A DNA stretch of 50,520 bases from Woeseiaceae bacterium (GTDB taxonomy: Bacteria; Pseudomonadota; Gammaproteobacteria; Steroidobacterales; Woeseiaceae): NCBI GenBank assembly GCA_021773035.1, contig JAJFKU010000041.1, positions 1 through 50,520 of the forward strand, in the 5' to 3' direction. Below are positions 1 through 8,143 of the stretch, one piece after another. The notes beneath the pieces are model-generated. The model made no database searches and was not told where the DNA came from. It saw nothing but the letters and a program-made list of their open reading frames with translations. Within the stretch, counting starts at the first letter, position 1. Each line of letters begins with the position of its first letter. The position numbers and the translations under genes were made by a program.

Positions 1-32
1 ATGCCGTCTTCACGACCCACAGGCGACGGCAT
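1..32. repeat. Hairpin with conserved 16-nt loop, copy 1
   Basis: An 8-bp perfect stem (1-8 pairing with 25-32) encloses the 16-nt loop TTCACGACCCACAGGC at 9-24. The stem probably continues off the left edge of the window. The same loop with one base changed recurs at 24024-24039 inside a stem of quite different sequence. It abuts the dispersed repeat at 40-116. Seen directly; its function is unknown. Confidence 0.7.
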
Positions 33-39
33 CGGCTAT

Positions 40-116
40 CCCGGATCAACCCCTGTTCAGCACGTTGACCGGTACCGGAAATACATGCCGACTGTCGGGT
101 CTGAGTTACTACACCT
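40..116 (-). repeat. Dispersed ~77-bp repeat, intact copy
   Basis: Read on the minus strand, this segment matches the parts at 23856-23878 and 24071-24124 when those are joined. The 48-50 bp around the palindrome CCGGTACCGG differ at about one base. The distal 16 bp next to the thioesterase gene match at about 14 of 16. The repeat supplies the TAG stop (109-111) of the thioesterase gene, followed at once by an in-frame TAA, so it lies exactly at that gene's 3' end. The motif TAACTCAGACCCGAC at one end resembles sequences I associate with REP/RAYT-type elements. That link is from memory and is not proved here. Confidence 0.75.
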
Positions 117-546
117 GGGCACCATCCGCCCTGAACTGAACAAGTAAACTGCGGATATCATCGGGGATGTGCTTCGACTTGAGGTTGCCATCTTCCTCGA
201 TCTTCGCGTAAACGCGCGTTGCGGTCCCCTCACAGATCTGCTGGCCTGTATCCAGGTTCCGCGCATCGCATTGCCAGTGCAGCGTCTTGTCCCGAATGTC
301 GATCAAGGTCAACGTGCATTGTACGCGATCGCCATAGGCGGCCGGACCTACGAACCGAAACTGAATTTCGCCCATGACGAATGCGCTGCGTTCCTCATTG
401 ATCATCTTGTTTATAGGGTGACCAATGCGGCGAAACAACTCATGCTCTACCTCGTTAAACCACGCGACTTCTCGTGCGTAGTAGACCAGGCCGAATGGAT
501 CTGACTCACCCCAATTGACGGTAAGTTCCTGTACGTATGCAGACAT
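109..546 (-). CDS. Acyl-CoA thioesterase, 4-hydroxybenzoyl-CoA thioesterase/YbgC-like hotdog protein
   Basis: A 145-residue single-domain hotdog protein, the usual length for the family. The N-terminal pattern ESDPFGLVYYAREVAWFNE is the thioesterase signature, and Asp16 is in the position of the catalytic aspartate of 4-hydroxybenzoyl-CoA thioesterases. It should hydrolyse acyl-CoA or aryl-CoA thioesters in the cytoplasm; the substrate cannot be told. It starts at ATG 546. The C-terminus ends abruptly in a dispersed repeat that provides the stop codon, so the last residues may have been altered by the repeat. It lies 72 bp downstream of the deaminase gene on the same strand, with no shared pathway evident. 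Family assignment is firm; specificity is not. Confidence 0.85.
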   Translation of the reverse strand: MSAYVQELTVNWGESDPFGLVYYAREVAWFNEVEHELFRRIGHPINKMINEERSAFVMGEIQFRFVGPAAYGDRVQCTLTLIDIRDKTLHWQCDARNLDTGQQICEGTATRVYAKIEEDGNLKSKHIPDDIRSLLVQFRADGAQV

Positions 547-618
547 CGGTTCACAAACCTTACGATATGACGACAGCCATAGAGTACCGCATGAGCGAGT
601 CGATTTTCCGGCATCCAG

Positions 619-1089
619 CTAGCTTGTTTCGTCCTCGCCGATATCTTCGTTCCAGAGTTCAGCGTTGTTTCTTTCGAATTCTGCCATGAGTTGCACGCAT
701 TCCTCGGAATCAACAACACGCACGTCGACACTGCGAGAACGCAGATATTCCTCCGGGCCTTTAAAAGTACGATTCTCGCCAACGAACACGACGGGAATTT
801 TGTACAGCAGGATCGCACCGCTGCACATATCGCATGGAGACAGCGTTGAGTAGAGAACGGCGCGGCGATAGTCGCCGGGGGATAGTCTTCCGGCATTCTC
901 GATACAATCCATTTCGGCATGCAGAATCGGGCTGCCTCTCTGTACGCGCTGATTATGGCCCCGACCGACGATGGTGTCGTCGAGTACAAGTACCGAGCCG
1001 ATTGGAATGCCGTTGTCCGACAGTCCTTTTTTCGCCTCGTCGATTGCGGCCCGCATGAATCTATCGACGCTATCAGTGTTCTTGACCAT
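619..1089 (-). CDS. Cytosine deaminase-like nucleoside/nucleobase deaminase
   Basis: A CMP/dCMP-deaminase-fold protein of 156 residues. The zinc site is complete: HAE at residues 57-59 (His ligand and catalytic Glu) and PCDMC with Cys86 and Cys89. The surroundings (HAEMDCIENAGRL, then TLSPCDMCSGAI, then VGEN) resemble fungal-type cytosine deaminase more than tRNA adenosine deaminase, so hydrolysis of cytosine or a related nucleobase to uracil is likely. I chose ATG 1089 because AAAGGG lies just upstream. The longer frame reaching 1155 would overlap the kinase gene. It follows the histidine kinase gene by 29 bp on the same strand and may be its last co-transcribed neighbour. Confidence 0.85.
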   Translation of the reverse strand: MVKNTDSVDRFMRAAIDEAKKGLSDNGIPIGSVLVLDDTIVGRGHNQRVQRGSPILHAEMDCIENAGRLSPGDYRRAVLYSTLSPCDMCSGAILLYKIPVVFVGENRTFKGPEEYLRSRSVDVRVVDSEECVQLMAEFERNNAELWNEDIGEDETS

Positions 1090-1118
1090 GGTATTTCGCC
1101 CTTTCTGTACTCGCCCGA

Positions 1119-2408
1119 CTATTTGACTTGTCCCGGCCAGCGAAAAACGAAACAAGCGCCGCCGAGCTCCTTCGACTCCCGCGCCTCGACGTCGCCGCCA
1201 TGCAGCGCGGCAATCCGCGCAACGATTGCCAGGCCGAGACCGTAGCCGCCTGTTTCCCGGTTACGGCTATCGTCAATTCTCGTAAACGCCTTGAAGATCG
1301 ATTCGCGCTCCGAACTCGGAATACCCCTGCCGTCGTCTTCGACTCGAATCTCGTGACCTTCGCCGTTCTCGCTCACCGTGCAGCGCACGTTCTCGTTTGC
1401 GTATCGGCACGCATTGACGAGCAGATTGCTGACCGCCAGGCTCATGAGTCGCGGGTCCATTGCGGCCGAGGTCGATGTAAGCTCGGTCAGGATTGTCACT
1501 CCATTCGGCGCCTGAACCTTCTCTTGCGCTTCGGCCAGCCAGCGGCCGACCGGCACAGTCTGCCAGTTCATTTGCAGATCGGGGTGGTCGAGGCGGGCGT
1601 AATTAAGCATCGTGGCGATCAGCGCATCAATTTCCTGGACATCCGTATCCAGTGCCTCGATCTGTTTGCCGAGGTCGCCACCACCGTTGCTGTTCATTAC
1701 CGCCAGCGCGAAGCGAATACGGGCAAGCGGCGTGCGCATCTCATGAGACAGCGCTGCGATCAGTTCTTTCTGGCTTTGAATCAGGCCACTTAATCGAGCC
1801 GACATGTCGTCCAGGTTACGCGCCAGACCAGTCAGTTGCGTAGTGGTGTTTGCCGTCGATAGTGGCTTACGATAGTCGGCAGCGAAACGGTCCGCCGCGC
1901 TGGAGATCAGGTTGATATCCCTGAAGAACGGTCGCAGCCAGAGACCGACAACAGCGAAAATCGACAGGTAGAAAACGGGCGGCAGCAAACGGATAACGAG
2001 GCTCTCGTGCGGTACTTCGACCGGTCCAATTCGAATGATCGCATTCATGCCTGGCGCATCCCGAAGATGTGAAATATTGCCATCTGCGTCCGCGAGCATC
2101 GCCATCGCGCCCTGCGACTCAGCCGCCATGTGGACATCGTCTCTTTGCAGGATACTTACGTCGAAACCAATCGATTCGCTGAGTTCACGAGCGCGCAGTT
2201 CGCGGGCGTTCTCTGGCACTGCCGCGAGTTCCGCTTCGACCAGCTTCAAGGTCGACGAAAGCCACAGCTCTTGCTCGGATGACTGCGCGGAGCGCAGCTG
2301 ATTGAAACCGAAATCCAGCACGCTTGCGACAACAACGAGTGTGATCGCGAGAAACAGGTAGGACCGGAACAGCAGGTGTCCGTTCGGACTGAAACCGAAG
2401 CGCTTCAC
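1119..2408 (-). CDS. Sensor histidine kinase, RstB-like
   Basis: A membrane sensor kinase of 429 residues. A first TM segment (about residues 12-32), a periplasmic loop of roughly 115 residues and a second TM segment (around 150-165) are followed by a HAMP-like stretch. Next come the dimerisation box with the phosphoacceptor His (ALSHEMRTPLARIRF) and an ATPase domain with N box (NLLVNACRYA), G1 (DDGRGIP) and G2 (GGYGLGLAI). All catalytic boxes are intact. Start GTG 2408 overlaps the regulator's stop by four bases (GTGA), implying translational coupling; an ATG 48 bases further upstream is the alternative. It should phosphorylate the regulator encoded just before it. The signal is unknown, but the MipA/OmpV gene in the operon points to an envelope stimulus. 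Confidence 0.92.
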   Translation of the reverse strand: MKRFGFSPNGHLLFRSYLFLAITLVVVASVLDFGFNQLRSAQSSEQELWLSSTLKLVEAELAAVPENARELRARELSESIGFDVSILQRDDVHMAAESQGAMAMLADADGNISHLRDAPGMNAIIRIGPVEVPHESLVIRLLPPVFYLSIFAVVGLWLRPFFRDINLISSAADRFAADYRKPLSTANTTTQLTGLARNLDDMSARLSGLIQSQKELIAALSHEMRTPLARIRFALAVMNSNGGGDLGKQIEALDTDVQEIDALIATMLNYARLDHPDLQMNWQTVPVGRWLAEAQEKVQAPNGVTILTELTSTSAAMDPRLMSLAVSNLLVNACRYANENVRCTVSENGEGHEIRVEDDGRGIPSSERESIFKAFTRIDDSRNRETGGYGLGLAIVARIAALHGGDVEARESKELGGACFVFRWPGQVK

Positions 2409-3124
2409 GCAGGATCGCCCCAGGCATCCGGGACCAGCAGATAACCTTTTCCCCAAATTGTCTTGATGCGCGTTGGCGTGCTGGCGCTGTCTTTCAGTTT
2501 GCGTCTTAGCTTCGAGATACGTCCGTCGATGGAACGGTCGAGGCCATCGTATTCAATGCCACGCAAATTACGGAAAATGGTCTCGCGACTCAGCACGGTC
2601 CCGGCGTGTTTCGCGAGCAGGCAAAGTAGCTCGAACTCCTGCGTGGTGAACTCTACATCCTCGCCGTCCAGCCAGACATTCTGGGCGGCCTCGCTGATAC
2701 GCAGTCCACCGAATACCGTGTCACCAACGCCGTGCTTTACGGCCGCATTGCCCTCCACACGCCGTAACAACGCCCGCGTTCGCGCCAGCAGTACCATCGG
2801 GTCTACCGGCTTTGCGACATAGTCGTCGGCGCCGGCTTCAAGCCCGATGACCTGGTCGATATCGGAATCGCGCGCTGTGAAAATCAGAATGGGCCCATCG
2901 AATATGTGCCGCAATTCCCGGCATACACTCAGGCCGTCGGCACCGGGAAGCATGAGATCGAGCAGCACGGCCCGCGGTCGTTCGGCAACAAAACGCGCTA
3001 TCGCGTGGTCACCGCGCGACTCGAGCGATACCGTCAAGCCGTTCTGGCGAAAGTACTGAGCAGTCAGATCGGCGAGTCGCCGATCATCCTCGACCAGCAG
3101 TATATCGACGGCCCTGTCGTTCAA
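2405..3124 (-). CDS. OmpR/PhoB-family response regulator, RstA-like
   Basis: 239 residues: an N-terminal receiver domain with acidic pocket EDD (residues 12-14), phosphoacceptor Asp56 in LLDLMLPG and conserved Lys105, then a C-terminal winged helix (about 130-235) containing the SIDGRISKLRRKL recognition region. It should act as a DNA-binding transcription factor controlled by the adjacent kinase. The start is TTG, overlapping the preceding DUF3019 stop (TTGA), and the end overlaps the kinase start (GTGA), so three genes are chained by 4-base overlaps. A likely target is its own operon promoter upstream of the MipA/OmpV gene, by analogy with other such operons. No operator was established. 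Confidence 0.93.
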   Translation of the reverse strand: MNDRAVDILLVEDDRRLADLTAQYFRQNGLTVSLESRGDHAIARFVAERPRAVLLDLMLPGADGLSVCRELRHIFDGPILIFTARDSDIDQVIGLEAGADDYVAKPVDPMVLLARTRALLRRVEGNAAVKHGVGDTVFGGLRISEAAQNVWLDGEDVEFTTQEFELLCLLAKHAGTVLSRETIFRNLRGIEYDGLDRSIDGRISKLRRKLKDSASTPTRIKTIWGKGYLLVPDAWGDPA

Positions 3125-3528
3125 TTGAGATCCCAGACGTGGCGCGTGCGTCGTTTCCGACGGCGATCATCGCTGTCCATACGCAAAACCTCCACCTCGA
3201 CCACCGCGAGCTGTAAATCACTCGCCTTGTCCTGCATCCAATATCGAAAACTGTGTTGCACAGTGCGTTCGTCCTCCGTGCGACCCTCGCGCTCGTCGTT
3301 CCAACAACGAATCGGTGCCTCGAGCAGATCGCTGAAGAGGCAATAATAACCGTTCTGTGCACTCTCCCATAAAACAAGAAACGACATCTGGCAGTTCGGC
3401 GTCTTCTTGTCGATGATGCAGAGAACAGGCTTGACGGTTAAGAACATCGAGCCGTCCGTGACGTCGGAATCCGCCACCGCACTTAGCGGCGACAATGCGA
3501 ATAACAGGATAAGGACACGCGAATTCAT
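3121..3528 (-). CDS. DUF3019-family exported protein
   Basis: 135 residues from ATG 3528. A short signal peptide (residues 1-18, ending SAVADS) is followed by a compact domain with four cysteines (LCIIDKKTPNCQ, YYCLFSD, IRCWND). This matches the DUF3019 family as I know it, which has no assigned function. It starts one base after the stop of the MipA/OmpV gene and its own stop overlaps the TTG start of the response regulator, so it sits inside the operon between the outer-membrane protein and the two-component system. A periplasmic sensing or accessory role for the kinase is inference from position. The basic C-terminal tail (RRRKRRTRH) is notable. Confidence 0.75.
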   Translation of the reverse strand: MNSRVLILLFALSPLSAVADSDVTDGSMFLTVKPVLCIIDKKTPNCQMSFLVLWESAQNGYYCLFSDLLEAPIRCWNDEREGRTEDERTVQHSFRYWMQDKASDLQLAVVEVEVLRMDSDDRRRKRRTRHVWDLN

Positions 3529-3529
3529 A

Positions 3530-4393
3530 TCAGAAGTGAAACCCGAAGCCCGCGAAGTAGCCGAAAACACTATTATCCTCGACCATAGGGCTCGCCGCGG
3601 CATCGTCGTTGAGGCGCTCAAATTCTCCGACAATGGAGAACACCCAGCGTCGATTCAGCTGGTAACTCATCGCGAGGCGCGCATGCGCATTGACTCCATG
3701 GCCGGCAATGTAGGTCGGTAGCGCCTGATTCGCCTCGCTATCGCGAACGCCCCAGTAGTAGTCGTTCAATGAATCGCTCTTATAGCTCAGGCCAAACGAT
3801 GGTTCGAAGTACCAGCGCTGGCTGCGCCAGCCATAGGCATAGTCGGCAAACAACTCGTATCCATCATGCTTGCCGCTAATATCGTGGAACGCGCTTAATT
3901 GCAGCTGACCCCATGGACCGTCAGCGAGAACCTCCACACCGAGTTCGACGGCGTAGCTGCGGTCCGGCACCTCGAATATGACCTCGTCGGACAACGGTAT
4001 GCCCGCCGAATCAACCGTCACAAAACGCGTGTCCGTGCGCCCAAAAAATACGCGGTCGCTGTTGACGCGGGCGACCAGGCTTGACGTGATCTTGTCATTA
4101 TCGGCAAAAGTGAACCCGAGATCGCCATTGTCAAAGAAAAACCGATCGCCAAACCATGCGATGTCGATGTCGATGACAATCGGGAGATCATCAGACTGCA
4201 CGAGCGGATTCGTGCGCAGGCCGTAGCCGAGCGCGAACCCGAGTTGCCAGCGAGATTCGTCGAACTCCTCTCTTTCGGCGCCCGCAACGGAGCTTTGCAC
4301 ACTGTCGGCGAAACTACTGGCCGGCGGTCCCTCTGCAACACCCGATTGCGAAACGATGAGTAGCAACAGAGTGGTGACGATCGGTGATTTCAT
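3530..4393 (-). CDS. MipA/OmpV family outer-membrane protein
   Basis: 287 residues with an N-terminal signal peptide (about 1-20, ending GVAEG). Alternating beta strands end in the C-terminal aromatic FGFHF typical of outer-membrane barrels. Conserved family features include LGFALGYG near residue 52, YDLF/YELFADYAYGWRS and a closing GFGFHF. MipA/OmpV proteins are outer-membrane barrels, MipA being known as a scaffold for murein synthesis and lysis enzymes. It is the first gene of the MipA-DUF3019-regulator-kinase operon, with 1 base to the next gene. The 226-bp region upstream (4394-4619) is shared with the divergent beta-propeller gene and must carry both promoters. I found no convincing operator in it. 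Confidence 0.88.
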   Translation of the reverse strand: MKSPIVTTLLLLIVSQSGVAEGPPASSFADSVQSSVAGAEREEFDESRWQLGFALGYGLRTNPLVQSDDLPIVIDIDIAWFGDRFFFDNGDLGFTFADNDKITSSLVARVNSDRVFFGRTDTRFVTVDSAGIPLSDEVIFEVPDRSYAVELGVEVLADGPWGQLQLSAFHDISGKHDGYELFADYAYGWRSQRWYFEPSFGLSYKSDSLNDYYWGVRDSEANQALPTYIAGHGVNAHARLAMSYQLNRRWVFSIVGEFERLNDDAAASPMVEDNSVFGYFAGFGFHF

Positions 4394-4619
4394 GACGACA
4401 TCGACTCCATCCCGGGCTCGCCAGGGCCCAGGCTAACTGTTTATACCCGCCTAGTGTGACAAGAGCGGCGGCCTGAGCCGGTAACAAAGCTGTATAGAAA
4501 TTGTCGATAAGTGTAAAGCAAGCCCGATACAAATTTCGACAAACTCGCGAAACAATCTCAACAGATTTCCAGCCACCCACTGCCTAAGCTGTGGGTATCG
4601 GAAAAACGGAGAATCTCCC

Positions 4620-6578
4620 ATGAAATCGCTTGTTTACGGAACACTATTCTCGATAAGTTCGTTGCTGCTTGCAGCATGCGGTACGTCATCGAGCGACCCA
4701 GGGACCGGCGAGCCGGATACCGGCCTGCTACGCAAGGTTAGCACGGCGGCAGAACTCGAATCGTCGCTGAAATCCGGTTTCACGACCATACGGAGCACGG
4801 AAGACGTGGACCTCGCACTTGCGGATGCCACCGCGGCCGCGAACCCGGACAACTTCACCGGAACCTATACACAGGAGGAGAACGTCGACGAGTTCGACGC
4901 CGTACGTTATGACGGCGAACACCTGTACATCGCTCCACGGCGTTACTACGGCTGCTGCTATATTCTCGCAGAGGCTGCCAGCGATGGCGCCATCGGCACC
5001 GGAAACGACCCGCAACGCTCTATCCGCATCCTCGCGACCGATCCCGACAATGGTGCGGCAAATCTTGCCGGAGAGATCCCGCTTGCTGACGATCTTTCCG
5101 TACAAGGTATGTATCTGTCGGACGATCGAATGTTCGCGCTGACGGGTCAGTCCATCTACGGCAGCTTCGGTGGCTTCTGGGCGGATTTTGCCATCTGGGC
5201 ACCCGAGCGCCTTGGCTACCAGGTATACGATGTCAGCGATCCCGGCTCGCCGCTACTGGAGGTCGACGTGAAGATTGACGGCATCTTCATCGAGAGCCGG
5301 CGCATTGGCGATACGGTCTACATTGTCAGCCGATACGCGCCCCGGATCGAAGGTCTCGACTATTACGTAACGAGCCCCGAGGATCAGGCACACAACGAGG
5401 CGATTCTTGCCGACGTCACGCTGGATGATATGCTGCCGAAAATCATCGTGAATAACGTCACCGCCCCGCTCGTGGCGCCCAACGATTGCTACGTCACAAA
5501 TACCGACGATGACCCCGGCTATCCGGTAATCACCAGTATTACTGCCGTGTCCATAAGCGACCCGACGTCGTTCACAACTGCCTGCTATAACGAAGAGACC
5601 TACGGCGTCTATGTGTCTGAAAAAGCGTTGTATGTCGTCCAGTCGCGAGCGCAAACGGCACTCAGGCAACTCGATACGCGATTGCACAAGTTTGCCTTGA
5701 CAGGCACACAGCTGAACTACCGCGGCTCGGTCGATATCGAGGGTCAGGTCTGGCGCGGCGGCCAGGCTGACTTTCGCATGAACGAACATGATGGCGATCT
5801 TCGCGTTTTTTCCTCCGTGTTCGACTGGGACAACGAGGACTTTGTCGACCACAAACTGTTTGTCCTGCGGGAGTCGGCTACCCTCCCGGAACTCACGGTC
5901 GTCTCGACGCTGCCGAACGAGCAACGACCGGCAGAAATCGGCAAACCGAACGAAGCCCTTTACGGGGTGAGGTTCCTCGCCAAGAGAGCCTACGCCGTGA
6001 CATTTGAGCAGATTGACCCGCTATACGCGATCGATCTGAGTGACCCGGCCGATCCGTACATCGCCGGTGAGCTATCCGTTACCGGTTTCTCGGATTTCCT
6101 GCACCCTGTCAGCGACAAACTGCTGCTTGGCCTCGGGAGCGGCGGAAACGGCGGAATCAAACTCGAGCTGTTCGACGTATCGAATATCGCACAACCACTG
6201 TCCCGCGGCAGCACAACGCTGGGCGGGCGCGGCTCCTGGAGTGAAGCAACTTACGATCGCCATGCGTTCACTTACCAGAGCGACGCCGACAACGTTGATC
6301 GCTTTACAATTCCGGCGCAACTGCATGCCACCGACGGCAGCTACGATTTTCTCGAGTCGGGGCTGTACCTGTTCGAAATCCGCGACAAAGATATGCCCGA
6401 GCTTGCAGCACTCAATAGCGTTGGTTCAATCGTCCCCGATGCCGGTGGACCCGGGAACTGGTCCTTTGCCGATCGAAATCGCGCCTTCATCCATAACGAC
6501 ACCGTTTACTATGTTCGAGACGAAGCGGTGTGGGCTTCGTTCTGGCACACACCGTCGATTTTGAACGGCCCTTACTAA
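4620..6578 (+). CDS. Beta-propeller domain lipoprotein
   Basis: 652 residues. A lipoprotein signal peptide ends in LLAACG (Cys20), so the protein is lipid-anchored. The body resembles the secreted beta-propeller family PF09826: repeated blades with YDVSDPGSP, DLSDPADP and DVSNIAQP motifs, and the early conserved stretch NVDEFDAVRYDGEHLYI. A paired Cys-Cys (YYGCCYIL) near residue 108 is unusual. The function of the family is unknown; ligand binding or protein-protein scaffolding outside the cytoplasm is plausible. GGAG lies 8 bases before the ATG. It is divergent from the MipA operon and followed 15 bases later by a strong intrinsic terminator, so it is probably monocistronic. Confidence 0.8.
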   Translation: MKSLVYGTLFSISSLLLAACGTSSSDPGTGEPDTGLLRKVSTAAELESSLKSGFTTIRSTEDVDLALADATAAANPDNFTGTYTQEENVDEFDAVRYDGEHLYIAPRRYYGCCYILAEAASDGAIGTGNDPQRSIRILATDPDNGAANLAGEIPLADDLSVQGMYLSDDRMFALTGQSIYGSFGGFWADFAIWAPERLGYQVYDVSDPGSPLLEVDVKIDGIFIESRRIGDTVYIVSRYAPRIEGLDYYVTSPEDQAHNEAILADVTLDDMLPKIIVNNVTAPLVAPNDCYVTNTDDDPGYPVITSITAVSISDPTSFTTACYNEETYGVYVSEKALYVVQSRAQTALRQLDTRLHKFALTGTQLNYRGSVDIEGQVWRGGQADFRMNEHDGDLRVFSSVFDWDNEDFVDHKLFVLRESATLPELTVVSTLPNEQRPAEIGKPNEALYGVRFLAKRAYAVTFEQIDPLYAIDLSDPADPYIAGELSVTGFSDFLHPVSDKLLLGLGSGGNGGIKLELFDVSNIAQPLSRGSTTLGGRGSWSEATYDRHAFTYQSDADNVDRFTIPAQLHATDGSYDFLESGLYLFEIRDKDMPELAALNSVGSIVPDAGGPGNWSFADRNRAFIHNDTVYYVRDEAVWASFWHTPSILNGPY

Positions 6579-6593
6579 TTAGCCGTCAGGAAT

Positions 6594-6621
6594 GTGGCCG
6601 GGAGCACCCGGCCACAGTTTT
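6594..6621 (+). terminator. Rho-independent terminator of the beta-propeller gene
   Basis: A perfect 9-bp GC-rich stem, GTGGCCGGG (6594-6602) with CCCGGCCAC (6607-6615), has a 4-nt loop AGCA and is followed by AGTTTT. It lies 15 bases after the stop codon. Confidence 0.9.
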
Positions 6622-6680
6622 CACCAGAGCCGCAGAGAGCGTAGTATTCGGTATCGGAGAAGCGAATAAAGGACGTACCG

Positions 6681-6885
6681 ATGAGCGCCGGGATAACGAT
6701 CATCTTATTGACGGTACTCGCTGCTACTCCACCTCTTTGCTGATGATTCTGCGGCTCCTGCTTTTCAAATCGAGGTGGCGGTAACTATAGCTGACGACGA
6801 TCTTAGGGACCGCGTTACCCGCTACCTGACAACATAGCTGCGAAGTCTCGACGACGCCGCGGTCGGCTCGGAAAAACCGACTAGC
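6681..6885 (+). pseudogene. Decayed gene for a small exported protein
   Basis: ATG 6681 with AAAGGA 8 bases upstream opens a hydrophobic signal-like peptide (MSAGITIILLTVLAATPPL) that stops at 6743. One base over, the next frame continues as a plausible mature protein, FADDSAAPAFQIEVAVTI then DDDLRDRVTRYLTT. This is interrupted by TAG at 6835 and continues in the same frame as LRSLDDAAVGSEKP. A signal peptide followed by a sensible charged mature sequence, joined by one frameshift and one nonsense codon, suggests a broken gene. No family is recognised. It occupies the otherwise gene-free stretch 6622-6979, where I see nothing else. Confidence 0.45.
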
Positions 6886-6979
6886 GATCAGCGCTCGCAA
6901 AGGACGCGGGCGATTCCTGTTCCCGCTGCTGTATCATTGCCTGCCGCAATTGACGGCTGCCGGAGAACCCCATAACGCC

Positions 6980-8143
6980 ATGCCAAAAACCCACCCGCTC
7001 ATGAGTTATGCCTTCCGGCCGTTCTTCCTCCTGAATGGTCTTTTCGCCGTCATTGTCATCTCAATATGGCTGACAGCCCTGCATGGATTCGGATTCACCT
7101 CCCTCCCCGCAACACTGCCGTATTGGCATGGCCACGAAATGGTGGTCGGATTTGGCATGGCTGCCATGGCGGGCTTCGTTTTGACGGCGGTCGCCACCTG
7201 GACGAATCGCCCGCCGCTGCAGGGCGCGTGGCTGGGTGTCCTGGTTTTCGCCTGGTTACTCGGACGTTTCGCCATGCTGGCCGCAACGCAGTTGCCTTAT
7301 TGGCTGCTCGCCTGCGCCGATTCAGTCTTCCCTTTCCTGCTGGCGGTACTCGCGGGACGTGAGGTAGTGGGAGGCAACAGTCGTCGTAACTATCCCATCG
7401 TCGGCATTGCGCTGGCCCTGGCGACGCTGAACCTGTTGTACCACCTGGGTGTGCTGCGAATCCTGCCCGGCATGGATCGTCTGGCCCTGTACTTTCTCAT
7501 TCACCTGATGCTCTTGATGATTGCGATTGTTGCCGGACGGATAATCCCCAACTTCACGGCCAACTGGATGCGTGCCCGGGGCCACGAGCGACTGCCGAAA
7601 AACCATCGACTGACCGACAGAATTACCATAGCCGCAACCCTCGCTGTCGGCATATCCGCCAGCCTCGGCCCCTTTGGCCCGGTCACCGGAACCCTCGCGC
7701 TGGTGGCGGCGTTGTCTCATGCCGTTCGCCTTGCTCGATGGGGTGGACTGGCGACAACATCGGAACCCCTGTTGTTAATCCTTCACGTGGCCTATCTATG
7801 GCTGCCAGTGGGCTATGCGCTTACTGCATTGGCCGCTTTCGGTTTCCCCATTCCTGCCAGCGCGGCACTACACGCCCTGACCATGGGTGCAATCGGCAAT
7901 ATGATCCTGGCTGTAACCAGCCGCGTGGCGCTCGCGCATACCGGGCGATCACTCCACGCACCACGGCTCGTCGTACTTGCCTACGTGGTCCTGAATGTCG
8001 CTGTGATCGTGCGGGTAGCTGGAGCGCTGAGTCCGAACCTGTATTTGCAGATGATTGGTCTGTCCGCTGCAGGCTGGATTGTGGCATTCGCCCTGTTTAC
8101 CTGGGTCTACTGGCCGGTCTTAACGCAAGCCCGGGTCGACTAG
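6980..8143 (+). CDS. nnrS: NnrS family multi-pass membrane protein
   Basis: 387 residues with about 12 hydrophobic helices. The hallmark N-terminal region is present: AFRPFFLLNGLFA, then PYWHGHEMVVGFGMAAMAGFVLTAV with the conserved His pair, then a WTNRPPLQG loop. NnrS is a haem- and copper-containing inner-membrane protein linked to nitric oxide stress and denitrification, so this gene suggests exposure to NO. No other denitrification gene is in the window. ATG 6980 has a GGAG 14 bases upstream; a TTG at 6950 and an ATG at 7001 are alternatives. Its 3' end overlaps the convergent gene at 8120 by 24 bp. Confidence 0.9.
   Translation: MPKTHPLMSYAFRPFFLLNGLFAVIVISIWLTALHGFGFTSLPATLPYWHGHEMVVGFGMAAMAGFVLTAVATWTNRPPLQGAWLGVLVFAWLLGRFAMLAATQLPYWLLACADSVFPFLLAVLAGREVVGGNSRRNYPIVGIALALATLNLLYHLGVLRILPGMDRLALYFLIHLMLLMIAIVAGRIIPNFTANWMRARGHERLPKNHRLTDRITIAATLAVGISASLGPFGPVTGTLALVAALSHAVRLARWGGLATTSEPLLLILHVAYLWLPVGYALTALAAFGFPIPASAALHALTMGAIGNMILAVTSRVALAHTGRSLHAPRLVVLAYVVLNVAVIVRVAGALSPNLYLQMIGLSAAGWIVAFALFTWVYWPVLTQARVD

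Noticed and set aside
447..989. 180-codon minus-strand frame across the deaminase and thioesterase genes
   Set aside because: It overlaps two well-supported genes in another frame and has no recognisable domain.
4490..4560. RstA-type operator upstream of the MipA/OmpV gene
   Set aside because: Only a loose TGTA-N12-TACA pair is visible. It does not match a known box well enough.
5253..5924. 223-codon minus-strand frame within the beta-propeller gene
   Set aside because: Antisense shadow. The plus-strand product has a lipobox, repeats and a terminator, and the shadow resembles nothing.
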